This document shows, one piece after another, positions 1 through 11,264 of a stretch of DNA of 64,000 bases; within the stretch, counting starts at the first letter, position 1, and the number at the start of each line of letters is the position of its first letter. The stretch is from Cladorhizidae sp. MBARI D1340-BT2. Lineage: Eukaryota > Porifera > Demospongiae > Poecilosclerida > Cladorhizidae. Position numbers and translations under genes: made by a program. The notes beneath the pieces are model-generated. The model made no database searches. It saw nothing but the letters and a program-made list of their open reading frames with translations, and was not told where the DNA came from. The stretch is from the NCBI GenBank assembly GCA_028752905.1, contig JAQNBH010000299.1, forward strand, positions 342,501 through 406,500, read 5' to 3'.

Positions 1-608
1 CACAGCTGGTAGCTAAGCATGTGTCTAGCACACAGCTGGTAGCTAAGCATGTGTCTACCACACAGCTGGTAGCTAAGCATGTGTCTACCACACAGCTGGT
101 AGCTAAGCATGTGTCTACCACACAGCTGGTAGCTAAGCATGTGTCTACCACACAGCTGGTAGCTAAGCATGTGTCTACCACACAGCTGGTAGCTAAGCAT
201 GTGCCTACCACACAGCTGGTGGCTAAGCATGTGTCTACCACACAGCTGGTGGCTAAGCATGTGTCTACCACACAGCTGGTGGCTAAGCATGTGTCTACCA
301 CACAGCTGGTAGCTAAGCATGTGTGGTATACCACACAGCTGGTGGCTAAGCATGTGTCTACCACACAGCTGGTAGCTAAGCATGTGTCTACCACACAGCT
401 GGTAGCTAAGCATGTGCCTACCACACAGCTGGTGGCTAAGCATGTGTCTACCACACAGCTGGTAGCTAAGCATGTGTCTACCACACAGCTGGTAGCTAAG
501 CATGTGTCTACCACACAGCTGGTAGCTAAGCATGTGTCTACCACACAGCTGGTGGCTAAGCATGTGTCTACCACACAGCTGGTGGCTAAGCATGTGTCTA
601 GCACACAG
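1..608. repeat. 30-bp minisatellite A, first array (truncated by window start)
   Basis: About 20 near-identical 30-bp units, each containing cacagctggt followed by agctaagcatgtgtctacca. The main variation is a single A/G site (ggtagct versus ggtggct), with rare tct/cct changes. One unit at 321-336 is altered and forms a perfect 16-bp palindrome (GTGTGGTATACCACAC). Because 30 is a multiple of three and the unit lacks stops in several frames, it reads as an open frame of TTQLVAKHVS decapeptides. I see no reason to call it a protein: there is no leader or unique domain. The left end lies outside the window. The same repeat returns at 30633-31976. Confidence 0.97.
321..336. repeat. Perfect 16-bp palindrome inside minisatellite A
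   Basis: GTGTGGTATACCACAC is its own reverse complement. It arises where one unit has GGTATA in place of the usual sequence between gtgt and ccacac. It occurs once in this array and not in the second array. Confidence 0.9.
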
Positions 609-620
609 ACATTGTCCAAG

Positions 621-632
621 CCCTAACCCTAG
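621..632. repeat. Telomere-like CCCTAACCCTAG motif
   Basis: Two units of the metazoan telomere C-strand motif, with a degenerate second stretch (aacctaacctta) about 20 bp further on. The same sequence sits beside the second minisatellite A array near 31989-32000. It is too short to be a telomere; it may be a chance motif or an old interstitial trace. Confidence 0.5.
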
Positions 633-1858
633 TCATTGTCCAAACCTAACCTTAGTCATTGCATTCGGACATATATACATATATATATATAATATACATA
701 GTAACACACTGACCACACCTCTTCACCCAAGTCTTATACGCTGACATACACACAGAGAAATGTGCCCCTCCCTCCCCATACGGACCTCCACCTCAAGCAA
801 AGTGTACCAAGGGGACGTGTGTAAAGTATTTCTGGCGTGTGCTCACCTGTCGTATGTGGACATCTTCAAGAAATACCTCAGCAGTATAGTCATACCAACT
901 AAGTTGTATTATCACCTCCTCAATGTCTGTCTGTGTGTGTGAACAAAATAACTGTTAAAGGTCAAAGTCCTAATTAGGTGGCATGAACATAACTTGACAG
1001 AGCATTTCCCAAGTTGACCCTTAGCAAGGGATAAGGTGCAAGGTCAAAGGTCAACGAGAAGGATCTGTCTTTTAATGACAGTTTTCAAGTTAATCTCTAG
1101 CAACCATCAGAGATGTCCCTAGCAACCATAAGCTATGGGATAGCAGTGCTGTTATTAAATGTAGTCATGAAGAAGGTGCCCCTGTTGCAGGTAGCAAATG
1201 TGGGTAGTGCATGATCATGGATTCTGTGCATTGTGCAGCACAAAGCTATGCTGCCAGTTTGCCCAGACCCTCTCCATGTGTGCATATTGAGAGGTAGGCT
1301 GGAGTACCTAGAGCAACACATCAACCAACAAGTCTACTACTTTAGCCACCCTTTACCAGTATTAGATCAACTCAATCACAGACTTGCTTCTTCACCAGCA
1401 TTGCAGGAGAGTAAGCCGTCACTAACCCATGTAGCGTTAAGTTTCACCTTGTGGCCTGTCCAACTTCAGTGACAAAGATTTTAAACGGCAACCACAACGA
1501 AGTCACAAATTAGCCCGTTTAGTTCCGTCACTGCAAGCCCAATTGAGGAACGACCCTTTACCTTGCCACACCCTCGACTACGTTATGACTCGAAGTTCGG
1601 CAGTGAAGCAGGCTATTATTTTGATTCTTTTGCTCAGGAGGCGTAGGAGGAGGAATAGGAGAAGGCAGAACAGAGTGTGGGTACGTCCAATATAGTCAAT
1701 TGGGGTTAAAAAAAAGCCGTTTCCCTTAACTTTAACTTTTAAGAGCCAGAGTAAAGGATTTACTAAAAACACATGTGCCATCCTCTAGTACTTTACTATC
1801 AAATGATGACTACATAAATTAAAAATATATATCCCATGTCCTATAATGAAATATTAAT

Positions 1859-1944
1859 AAAAATATGGTGGGTTTTTTTTACCCCGTGAAAGGGGTAAAA
1901 AAAGCCGGTTCGGGGTTAAAAAAAACCCACCCCTTTAAAAATAT
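1859..1944. repeat. Small foldback element with flanking 8-bp direct repeats
   Basis: The arms GTGGGTTTTTTTTACCCC (1868-1885) and GGGGTTAAAAAAAACCCAC (about 1913-1930) are inverted with a one-base offset, and an inner ACCCC/GGGGT hairpin lies between them. The sequence AAAAATAT occurs on both outer sides (1859-1866 and 1937-1944), as an 8-bp target-site duplication would. The element is only about 70 bp and the region is AT-rich, so the direct repeats could be chance. The duplicate copy is at about 33228-33312 with small changes. Confidence 0.45.
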
Positions 1945-2206
1945 CCTAAACGGTAAAATCAAATGTAAATACTTCAATATTTTAATATTTTAATCAATTG
2001 AATCTTTTTTCATTAAAATTTGTTCAAATACTACAATATATAGTCAATAATGGTTAAAAGTTGGGTTTTATTGCATTTTCTTAAAGAAAAATACTTGAAA
2101 TTGTTTATCACTTTTGCTTCACACTCGAACTTCAGCAGTGCATTCCCTCGACTAACTGTTTCCACTACTGGCTGAACAGGGCCATACATGCAACGATCCA
2201 CTACTA

Positions 2207-5200
2207 CTAGGTATATAACCATACTAGGTGTATAAACATGCTAGGTGTATAACCATGCTAGGTGTATAACTATGCTAGGTGTATAACCATGCTAGGTATA
2301 TAACCATGCTAGGTGTATAACCATGCTAGGTGTATGACCATGCTAGGTATATAACCATGCTAGGTATATAACTATGCTAGGTGTATAACCATGCTAGGTG
2401 TATAACCATGCTAGGTGTATAACCATGCTAGTGTATAACCATGCTAGGTGTATCACCATGCTAGGTGTATAGCCATGCTAGGTGTATAACCATGCTAGGT
2501 GTATAAGCATGCTAGGTGTATAATCATGCTAGGTATATAACCATGCTAGGTGTATAACCATGCTAGGTGTATAACCATGCTAGGTGTATAACCATGCTAG
2601 GTATATAACCATTCTAGGTATATAACCATGCTAGGTGTATAACCATGCTAGGTGTATAACCATGCTAGGTGTATAACCATGCTAGGTGTATAACCATGCT
2701 AGGTGTATAACCATGCTAGGTGTATAACCATGCTAGGTATATAAACATGCTAGGTGTATAACCATGCTAGGTGTATAACCATGCTAGGTGTATAACCATG
2801 CTAGGTGTATAACCATGCTAGGTATATAACCATGCTAGGTGTATAACTATGCTAGGTGTATAACCATGCTAGGTATATAACCATACTAGGTGTATTACCA
2901 TGCGAGGTGTATAACCATGCTAGGTGTATAGCCATGCTAGGTGTATAGCCATGCTAGGTGTAATACCATGATAGGTATATAACCATGCTAGGTGTATAAC
3001 TATGCTAGGTGTATAACCATGCTAGGTGTATAACCATGCTAGGTGTATAGCCATGCTAGGTGTATAACCATGCTAGGTGTATCACCATGCTAGGTGTATA
3101 ACCATGCTAGGTGTATAACCATGCTAGGTGTATAACCATGCTAGGTGTATAACCATGCTAGGTGTATAACCATGCTAGGTGTATAACCATGCTAGGTGTA
3201 TCACCATGCTAGGTGTATAACCATGCTAGGTGTATAACCATGCTAGGTGTAATACCATGATAGGTGTAATACCATGCTAGGTGTATAACCATGCTAGGTA
3301 TATAACCACGCTAGGTGTAATACCATGATAGGTGTAATACCATGATAGGTATATAACCATGCTAGGTGTATAACTATGCTAGGTGTATAACCATGCTAGG
3401 TGTATAGCCATGCTAGGTGTATAACCATGCTAGGTGTATCACCATGCTAGGTGTATAACCATGCTAGGTGTATAACCATTCTAGGTATATAACCATGCTT
3501 GGTGTATAAACATGCAAGGTATATAACCATGCTACATAGGTGTATAACCATGCTAGGTGTATAACCATGCTAGGTGTATAGCCATGCTAGGTGTATAACC
3601 ATGCTAGGTGTATAACCATGCTAGGTGTATAACCATGCTAGGTGTATAACCATGCTAGGTGTATAACCATGCTAGGTATATAACCATGCTAGGTGTAATA
3701 CCATGATAGGTGTAATACCATGCTAGGTGTATAACCATGCTAGGTGTATAACCATGCTAGGTGTAATACCATGATAGGTGTAATACCATGCTAGGTGTAT
3801 AACCATGCTAGGTATATAACCATGCTAGGTATATAACTATGCTAGGTGTATAACCATGCTAGGTGTATAACCATGCTAGGTATATAACCATGCTAGGTAT
3901 ATAAATATGCTAGGTGTATAACCATTCTAGGTGTATAACCATGCTAGGTGTATAACCATGCTAGGTGTATAACCATGCTAGGTATATAACCATGCTAGGT
4001 GTATAACCATGCTAGGTGTATAACCATGCTAGGTGTATAACCATGCTAGGTATATAACCATGCTTGGTGTATAACCATACTAGGTATATAACCATGCTAG
4101 GTGTATAAACATGCTAGGTGTATAACCATGCTAGGTATATAACCATGCTAGGTGTAATACCATGATAGGTGTAATACCATGCTAGGTGTATAACCATGCT
4201 AGGTGTATAACCATGCTAGGTATATAACCATGCTAGGTGTATAACCATTCTAGGTGTATAAACATGCTAGGTGTATAACCATGCTAGGTATATAACCATG
4301 CTAGGTGTAATACCATGATAGGTGTAATACCATGCTAGGTGTATAACCATGCTAGGTGTATAACCATGCTAGGTATATAACCATGCTAGGTGTATAACCA
4401 TTCTAGGTATATAACCATGCTAGCTGTATAAACATGCTAGGTGTATAACCATGCTAGGTGTATAACCGTGCTAGGTATATATATAACTATGCTAGGTGTA
4501 TAACCATGCTATGTATATAACCATGCTTGTAGGTGTATAACCATGCTAGGTGTATGACCGTGCTAGGTATATAACCATGCTAGGTATATAACTATGCTAG
4601 GTGTATAACCATGCTAGGTGTATAACCATGCTAGGTGTATAACCATGCTAGGTGTATAACCATGCTAGGTGTATAACCATGCTAGGTATATAACCATGCT
4701 AGGTGTATAACCATGCTAGGTGTATAACCATGCTAGGTGTATAACCATGCTAGGTATATAACCATGCTTGGTGTATAACCATGCTAGGTATATAACTATG
4801 CTAGGTGTATAAACATGCTAGGTGTATAACCATGCTAGGTGTATAACCATGCTAGGTATATAACCATGCTTGGTGTATAACCATGCTAGGTATATAACCA
4901 TGCTAGGTGTAATACCATGATAGGTATATAACCATGCTAGGTGTATAACTATGCTACGTGTATAACCATGCTATGTGTATAACCATGCTACTGTAGGTGT
5001 ATAACCATGCTAGGTGTATAACCATGCTAGGTGTATAACCATGCTAGGTGTATAACCATGCTAGGTATATAACCATGCTAGGTGTATAAACCATTCTAGG
5101 TGTATAACCATGCTAGGTGTATAACCATGCTAGGTATATAACCATGCTAGGTGTATAACCATGCTAGGTGTATAACCATGCTAGGTATATAACCATGCTT

Positions 5201-7690
5201 GGTGTATAACCATGCTAGGTATATAACCATGCTAGGTGTATAAACATGCTAGGTGTATAACCATGCTAGGTGTATAACCATGCTAGGTGTATAACCATGC
5301 TAGGTATATAACCATGCTAGGTGTATAACCATGCTAGGTATATAACCATGCTAGGTGTAATACCATGATAGGTGTAATACCATGCTAGGTGTATAACCAT
5401 GCTAGGTGTATAACCATGCTAGGTATATAACCATGCTAGGTGTATAACCATGCTAGGTGTATAACTATGCTAGGTGTATAACGATGCTAGGTGTAATACC
5501 ATGATAGGTATATAACCATGCTAGGTGTATAACTATGCTAGGTGTATAACCATGCTAGGTGTATAACCATGCTAGGTGTATAACCATGCTAGGTGTATAA
5601 CCATGCTAGGTGTATGACCATGCTAGGTATATAACCATGCTAGGTATATAACTATGCTAGGTGTATAACCATGCTAGGTGTATAACCATGCTAGGTATAT
5701 AACCATGCTAGATATATAAACATGCTAGGTGTATAACCATTCTAGGTGTATAACCATGCTAGGTGTATAACCATGCTAGGTGTATAACCATGCTAGGTGT
5801 ATAACCATGCTAGGTATATAACCATGCTAGGTGTAATACCATGATAGGTGTAATACCATGCTAGGTGTATAACCATGCTAGGTGTATAACCATGCTAGGT
5901 ATATAACCATGCTAGGTGTATAACCATTCTAGGTGTATAAACATGCTAGGTGTATAACCATGCTAGGTATATAACCATGCTAGGTGTAATACCATGATAG
6001 GTGTAATACCATGCTAGGTGTATAACCATGCTAGGTGTATAACCATGCTAGGTATATAACCATGCTAGGTGTATAACCATTCTAGGTATATAACCATGCT
6101 AGCTGTATAAACATGCTAGGTGTATAACCATGCTAGGTGTATAACCGTGCTAGGTATATATATAACTATGCTAGGTGTATAACCATGCTATGTATATAAC
6201 CATGCTTGTAGGTGTATAACCATGCTAGGTGTATGACCATGCTAGGTATATAACCATGCTAGGTATATAACTATGCTAGGTGTATAACCATGCTAGGTGT
6301 ATAACCATGCTAGGTATATAACCATGCTAGATATATAAACATGCTAGGTGTATAACCATTCTAGGTGTATAACCATGCTAGGTGTATAACCATGCTAGGT
6401 GTATAACCATGCTAGGTATATAACCATGCTAGGTGTATAACCATGCTAGGTGTATAACCATGCTAGGTGTATAACCATGCTAGGTATATAACCATGCTTG
6501 GTGTATAACCATGCTAGGTATATAACCATGCTAGGTGTATAAACATGCTAGGTGTATAACCATGCTAGGTGTATAACCATGCTAGGTGTATAACCATGCT
6601 AGGTGTATAACCATGCTAGGTATATAACCATGCTAGGTGTAATACCATGATAGGTGTAATACCATGCTAGGTGTATAACCATGCTAGGTGTATAACCATG
6701 CTAGGTATATAACCATGCTAGGTGTATAACCATTCTAGGTGTATAAACATGCTAGGTGTATAACCATGCTAGGTATATAACCATGCTAGGTGTAATACCA
6801 TGATAGGTGTAATACCATGCTAGGTGTATAACCATGCTAGGTGTATAACCATGCTAGGTATATAACCATGCTAGGTGTATAACCATTCTAGGTATATAAC
6901 CATGCTAGCTGTATAAACATGCTAGGTGTATAACCATGCTAGGTGTATAACCGTGCTAGGTATATATATAACTATGCTAGGTGTATAACCATGCTATGTA
7001 TATAACCATGCTTGTAGGTGTATAACCATGCTAGGTGTATGACCATGCTAGGTATATAACCATGCTAGGTATATAACTATGCTAGGTGTATAACCATGCT
7101 AGGTGTATAACCATGCTAGGTATATAACCATGCTAGATATATAAACATGCTAGGTGTATAACCATTCTAGGTGTATAACCATGCTAGGTGTATAACCATG
7201 CTAGGTGTATAACCATGCTAGGTATATAACCATGCTAGGTGTATAACCATGCTAGGTGTATAACCATGCTAGGTGTATAACCATGCTAGGTATATAACCA
7301 TGCTTGGTGTATAACCATGCTAGGTATATAACCATGCTAGGTGTATAAACATGCTAGGTGTATAACCATGCTAGGTGTATAACCTTGGGTATATAACCAT
7401 GCTAGGTATATAACCATACTATTTGTATAGGTGTATAACCATGCTAGGTGTATAGCCATGCTAGGTGTAATACCATGATAGGTATATAACCATGCTACAG
7501 TAGGTGTATAACTATGCTACGTGTATAACCATGCTAGGTGTATAACCATGCTAGGTATATAACCATGCTAGGTGTATAACTATGCTACGTGTATAACCAT
7601 GATAGGTATATAACCATGCTAGGTATATAACTATGCTACGTGTATAACCATGCTAGGTGTATAACCATGCTAGGTATATAACCATGCTAG
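2207..7690. repeat. 17-bp satellite, first array
   Basis: About 320 units of ctaggtgtataaccatg. Recurrent variant types are ctaggtatataaccatg, ctaggtgtaataccatg and ataggtgtaataccatg, plus point variants (tatagcc, tataact, cattcta). Occasional irregular junctions such as gctacataggtg and cttgtaggtg break the phase. Blocks repeat at longer range: the accgtgctaggtatatatataac marker recurs at about 4466, 6145 and 6951. The unit has stop codons in every frame and 17 is not divisible by three, so the array has no open frames. It begins at ctactactaggt and ends abruptly at 7690 in single-copy DNA. Confidence 0.97.
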
Positions 7691-8000
7691 AGGCATGTTT
7701 TGTCAGAAGATGCATGTTAAAACATCCAAGGCAGGACCCTCCTCTGTTTGGCAGACCCCCACAACTAATTTTTAAAAATCAAAAGCTGTAAATTGGTTTG
7801 TAGCTTGTCAAAGCTAACAGTTGTGATTCGAGTGAAACCAAATTGCAATAACTAAAGTGGTTGATGAATGGCAACGTGCTGTATTTGATTACGCGCAAAA
7901 AATATCATTTTATATGAATACAATGAAGTACATTGGTACATATGGAGAGAGAAGGTTATATTCCAATAACGTGACTATAATTTGTTTTTGTGCCACAATA
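7691..8000. other. Single-copy AT-rich flank, no gene seen
   Basis: Lies between the 17-bp satellite and the 3' side of the piggyBac remnant. It holds an open frame from 7857 on the plus strand that has no recognisable domain over its first 50 residues. No terminal inverted repeat of the transposon could be identified here. Confidence 0.5.
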
Positions 8001-8003
8001 GGT

Positions 8004-8058
8004 AGCAGTCGGTGCTCGCAATTCCAGTGTGGAATAGCCATATGTCACAATCCTGTCA
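8004..8058 (+). pseudogene. Possible inverted fragment of the piggyBac cysteine-rich tail
   Basis: Seen: the plus strand at 8013-8054 reads CSQFQCGIAICHNP, which resembles the C-terminal zinc-binding tail of piggyBac transposases (C-x2-C ... C..C...LC..PCF). It directly abuts the minus-strand transposase, which stops at 8056 just after its own first tail cysteines (RCTYC). Inference: the last part of the tail was flipped relative to the gene body. A 9-bp direct repeat, ggtagcagt, lies at 8001-8009 and 8091-8099 and could have guided the rearrangement. The match is short, so this remains tentative. Confidence 0.35.
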
Positions 8059-9215
8059 GTACCACTGGCTGTCCGATCTCTTTTGTTGCTGGTAGCAGTA
8101 AGTGCAACGTCCTCGACTGCTCTTCCCAGAGGTTACAGGGTTCTTTATTGGGAAGTGGAGGAAAGGAAGACTCTTGATAATGGAGCCACACCCAGCTCTG
8201 CGTCGGCTACAATAACTTCCAATTATCTCCTTGGCTAACTGAATCCTGAACTTCTTGATCGTAAGTTCACTTCCGCTTCCTGACCATCCTTTGTGTAGAA
8301 TGAAGGCGTTTGTTATGGCCACATCGATCAGAAAGTTAAATATGTCTTTGTAGCTTTTCACCCTGCACCTATAATATCCTCTGATCTGATCCCCTCCTCC
8401 CATGTATTTATTGTAGGACTGGATAGCTAAGGGGCAGCTTATTTCCTCTCTTCTGCCATTGTTTGTATGCCGCCGAATGACTGAGGTGACGCTCTTGGGG
8501 TCGCTGTTGGTGTACATAATCATGACGATTTTTCGTTCCTGCCATGCATTTGCACACACTTTTCCACATTGCGTGGTTAGTGACTGGCCCCTAAAAATGT
8601 TTAGAAGTTCATATAATGAGTATCTCATAGTTGTGGTAAATAACATGCATGAACTGATATACAACCCCAAAATATTTGTGGCATAACACTAACTTGTGTT
8701 AATCTAGTGCACATTTTACCTTTTCTTGAATTTGCCTTTCTCCAGCTCCTCGGGTAAACCACGCCTGTCTTTCCTGGCTGTCCCACATCCATAACTCCCT
8801 CTCCTCTCCAAATCAACCAACAGACTATGTGAGGTAAAAAAGCTGTCAAAGTACACGTGCATGTGCCACTTGCCCTGTAGGTCCTCAGTTAGTTCCTTGA
8901 CCACTCTTGCCCCCAAGTGGTGTTCAACTGCACCTTTCTTTTTACCCATGTAAATCTCTGTGTGAAAAAACCATTTCGGCTATCAGCCCGAACCGACACC
9001 TTGATTCCTCTTTTGATGGGTTTCAATGGCATGTATTGCTTCAGTGATGAATGACCTTGAAAGTTGATCATAGCCTCATCGATTGCAATCTCGCAGTTCG
9101 GCCTGTATATTGATGAAAAATTGTGTTGAAAATGGCTGACAAGAGGTTGGATTTTCCCCAGCCTGTCATAATTTTCACTGCCCCTTGGGGAAAGTGAACT
9201 AAGCCTCATAGACAC
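8056..9215 (-). pseudogene. piggyBac-type transposase (DDE_Tnp_1_7), truncated and frameshifted
   Basis: A cut-and-paste transposase remnant read right to left. The piece at 9215-8950 has DRLGKIQPLV, then IDEAMINFQGHSSLKQYMP and KPIKRGIKVSVRADS; the first catalytic Asp is in IDEAM. The frame then slips by one base near 8950-8975, and the next piece (8949-8720) has GKKKGAVEHHLGARVV and YFDSFFTSHSLLVDL with the second catalytic Asp and GCGTARKDRRGLPEEL. After a probable intron (8719-8591) the last piece (8590-8056) has CPLAIQSYNKYMGGGDQIRG with the third catalytic Asp, and a partial Cys-rich tail (RCTYC). The family usually has a second Asp three residues after that third one; here it is Arg. 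The N-terminal part is missing upstream of about 9240, and no TTAA-bounded inverted ends were found. It is a dead or fragmentary copy. Confidence 0.93.
8591..8719 (-). other. Probable spliceosomal intron within the piggyBac transposase
   Basis: On the minus strand the first exon ends AAAAG and is followed by GTAAAATG; the second exon begins after CATTTTTAG. Joining at these sites keeps the frame exactly (codon split after position 2, giving Arg) and restores the expected family order, from GLPEELEKGKFKK to QCGKVCANAWQERK and MIMYTNSDP. The intervening 129 bp is AT-rich and has no transposase similarity. Confidence 0.75.
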
Positions 9216-9393
9216 ATATGATGTACTAGGCCACAGAGCGACTTAAGCTGAATTAAGCAACCGAGACACTTATACTGATCTAGGCAACAGAGATACCTCT
9301 GCGGGGAAACAGTTGCATTTTTTTAAAACTTATGGTTAAAACTTTAGAGCTCCGTAGATTCTGCAAACTTCATGGTATGGACTTCATATATAG

Positions 9394-9430
9394 ATCAAAA
9401 GAGAGGTCTCTCTGTGTGCTCTCTTTTGAT
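9394..9430. repeat. Inverted repeat, 12-bp perfect arms
   Basis: ATCAAAAGAGAG (9394-9405) pairs with CTCTCTTTTGAT (9419-9430) across a 13-base loop. No poly-T tract follows that would suggest a Pol III product. Function unknown. Confidence 0.8.
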
Positions 9431-10132
9431 ACTAAAATATGTTTCATAGGTATCACTATGGGCAAGTTACTAGACCCAAAAGTGGAGGGACCTCAAAAAC
9501 ACGAATGTCAAAAACCTCAGCCTAAATAACTCCAGATTGCTAAGTGCTAAAGATTGAAATTGGTACCAGTGGCTAGAGGAAGCCCTGGGCTATTCAATGA
9601 CCTTTTTCATTAGGCATTGAAATGTACCGCCTCTTTTTCCCAAAACCACTCCCCCCTTTTCAACTAGACATCGTTTGCAGAGCATGGAGACTGATAGATG
9701 GTATTTTTTAGCTGTAGCCTTGACAGATGCTTCTGCTTCCACTTCTCCAATAGCCTTACTAACAGAAGCTACACGTGTAAGAAAAGAAAAAAGGCATTTA
9801 TTAACATGACAAATATATATATATTGTTAGACTCTTCTAGTACCATACACTATCTTAGACCTAACTCAACCTCACAATGCCCACCCAGCTATCTTGCCTG
9901 AGAATCCCAGAGATATATGCTGCCACCAGAGTTAGTGAAGTCTTATTATTCTCCAAACACCAGAAACACAAACATCAGAAGTGAACAATCAGGACTAACT
10001 AATTGTTATATGCCCAGCTCTGTCTGTTCATTCTGACCAATCAAATACATACAGCTAGGCATAGAGCATGTGGCTTCAAATATAATCATAAATGTAGTGA
10101 ATGGGGGTGGCGGGGAAAAAACCCACACACAT

Positions 10133-10164
10133 GGGGTCAATAAAAACATTTTTTATTGACCCCC
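10133..10164. repeat. Near-perfect hairpin, GGGGTCAATAAAAA arms
   Basis: GGGGTCAATAAAAA (10133-10146) is followed after two bases by TTTTTTATTGACCCC. This is almost a continuous palindrome, flanked by GC-rich runs (ggtggcgggg before, cccccc after). It resembles the foldback at 1859-1944 in having G/C-run ends and A/T centres. Confidence 0.75.
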
Positions 10165-10500
10165 CCCCTGTAGCTAAAATGAGTGTGGTGATAAAAAACA
10201 TGCTTGGCTTTAGAATGTTAATGGTCTGATTTAACTTTGCCTTAGATGGCTGAGAGACTACTTCCTTAGGAGTATTTGGTGCAGCGAAAACGTTGTGCGA
10301 GACAACGAAATTACTAAGAATTGAAAAAACCCTGAAAGTTACTTTTCATGTAGTTGTTTCAGCTTTCTCTTCAGTATATAAATCATAAAAGTGTAAATTT
10401 AACTCCACTGGGTATAAATATTCTACACAACCAAGCGAACGTATGGAAGATCAAATGTTTTAAAAAAAAGTGACTGGTGGGTGGAGGACTGTTTTTTTCA

Positions 10501-10779
10501 CTGACCTGCTATATCTGACCTGCTATAACACTGCATGTACACACAGCTAGGGACCACCATCACTGACCTGCTATAACACTGCATGTACACACAGCTAGGG
10601 ACCACCATCACTGACCTGCTATAACACTGCATGTACACACAGCTAGGGACCACCATCACTGACCTGCTATAACACTGCATGTACACACAGCTAGGGACCA
10701 CCATCACTGACCTACTATAACACTGCATGTACACACAGCTAAGGGCCACCATCACTGACCTACTATAACACTGCATATA
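10501..10779. repeat. 48-bp minisatellite, first locus
   Basis: About 5.5 units of 48 bp (ctgacctgctataacactgc, then atgtacacacagctagg, then gaccaccatca). The left edge is a partial unit ending ctatat and the right edge fades at ctgcatatacagtgg. Units are nearly identical, with gctataac/actataac differences in the last two. The minus-strand open frame across it is a by-product of the 48-bp period. A two-unit copy lies 2.2 kb away at 12764-12870. Confidence 0.95.
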
Positions 10780-11190
10780 CAGTGGACCTGATGCAAGATA
10801 TCTTGCGATCTGCAGGCCACATTATACGCTGTATTTCTTCTTCAGTCTTGACTATGCTGCAGTAAAACTTCCATACATGTGTTTCGCTGCTGCATATTGG
10901 GTGACAATCTTCTTTTGTTCTCTATTTTTAACCCTCTCCCCGGTGACTTTATTTTGGGAAAGAAAAAAAAATGACATGGATGAACGTATCTCAACAAGGG
11001 TTGACTAAAGTCCATAGCAACCATATTGTATCCAGTAGCCCTTGTTATAACCAACATTGTGGTTACCAACTGTTGCCATAGTTACAAACCACAATGTGGT
11101 CAATCCAATTATAAGTTACTAGAGAGGAGAATTGTTGGAAATAGACACAGCTACAGTTAAAAATTAATATAAAATCTGGAATGCAATAGT
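10780..11190. other. Single-copy region, no gene seen
   Basis: Contains a perfect 14-bp palindrome, GCAAGATATCTTGC (10793-10806). Several loose copies of the words agcaaccat and accacaatgtgg follow at 11015-11100 and look like old repeat debris. No open frame of note. Confidence 0.5.
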
Positions 11191-11191
11191 A

Positions 11192-11219
11192 CCTAGCAAC
11201 CATATATTATGGGATAGCA
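11192..11219. repeat. Dispersed repeat fragment shared with the spacer
   Basis: The 28 bases from cctagcaaccata to atgggatagca match 1118-1145 in the spacer (and the spacer's second copy near 32475-32502) at 25 of 28 positions, and the similarity appears to continue weakly downstream. This suggests an unnamed interspersed repeat family. Confidence 0.55.
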
Positions 11220-11264
11220 TTATTGTTGATAAACATGTGGTAATTTTGGTGAAAAACACACACT

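Larger units (their letters stand above)
609..2206. other. Low-copy spacer, copy 1 (between minisatellite A and the 17-bp satellite)
   Basis: About 1.6 kb of non-tandem sequence, repeated almost identically at 31977-33576. It opens with a two-copy 23-24 bp imperfect repeat (attgtccaa...taacc..tagtc) containing CCCTAACCCTAG, then an AT microsatellite near 670-693. Two short plus-strand open frames (760-942 and 1233-1472) stay open in both copies with one amino-acid difference each. Neither is recognisable with confidence. The stretch after a pyrimidine-rich tract near 765-797 (residues GDV...VFLACAHLSYVDIFKKYLSS) vaguely recalls a RhoGEF helix, but that is too weak to name. The remainder is AT-rich with a foldback at 1859-1944. 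Confidence 0.85.
9216..10500. other. Single-copy region with hairpins, no gene recognised
   Basis: AT-rich sequence with short open frames (9332-9529, 9698-9901) that show no recognisable domain. Two conspicuous inverted repeats lie within it (9394-9430 and 10133-10164). A small hairpin (CGTTGT...ACAACG) occurs near 10290-10306. Confidence 0.5.

Noticed and set aside
760..942. Spacer open frame as a RhoGEF (DH) exon
   Set aside because: Only a faint resemblance over about 25 residues, no convincing donor site, and the one difference between copies changes an amino acid. Left unnamed.
1233..1472. Spacer open frame of 79 codons as a gene
   Set aside because: No family recognised, no splice evidence that I trust, and no sign of coding constraint between the two copies.
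9394..9430. Terminator or microRNA hairpin
   Set aside because: The stem is only 12 bp with no poly-T, and animal pre-miRNA stems are longer.
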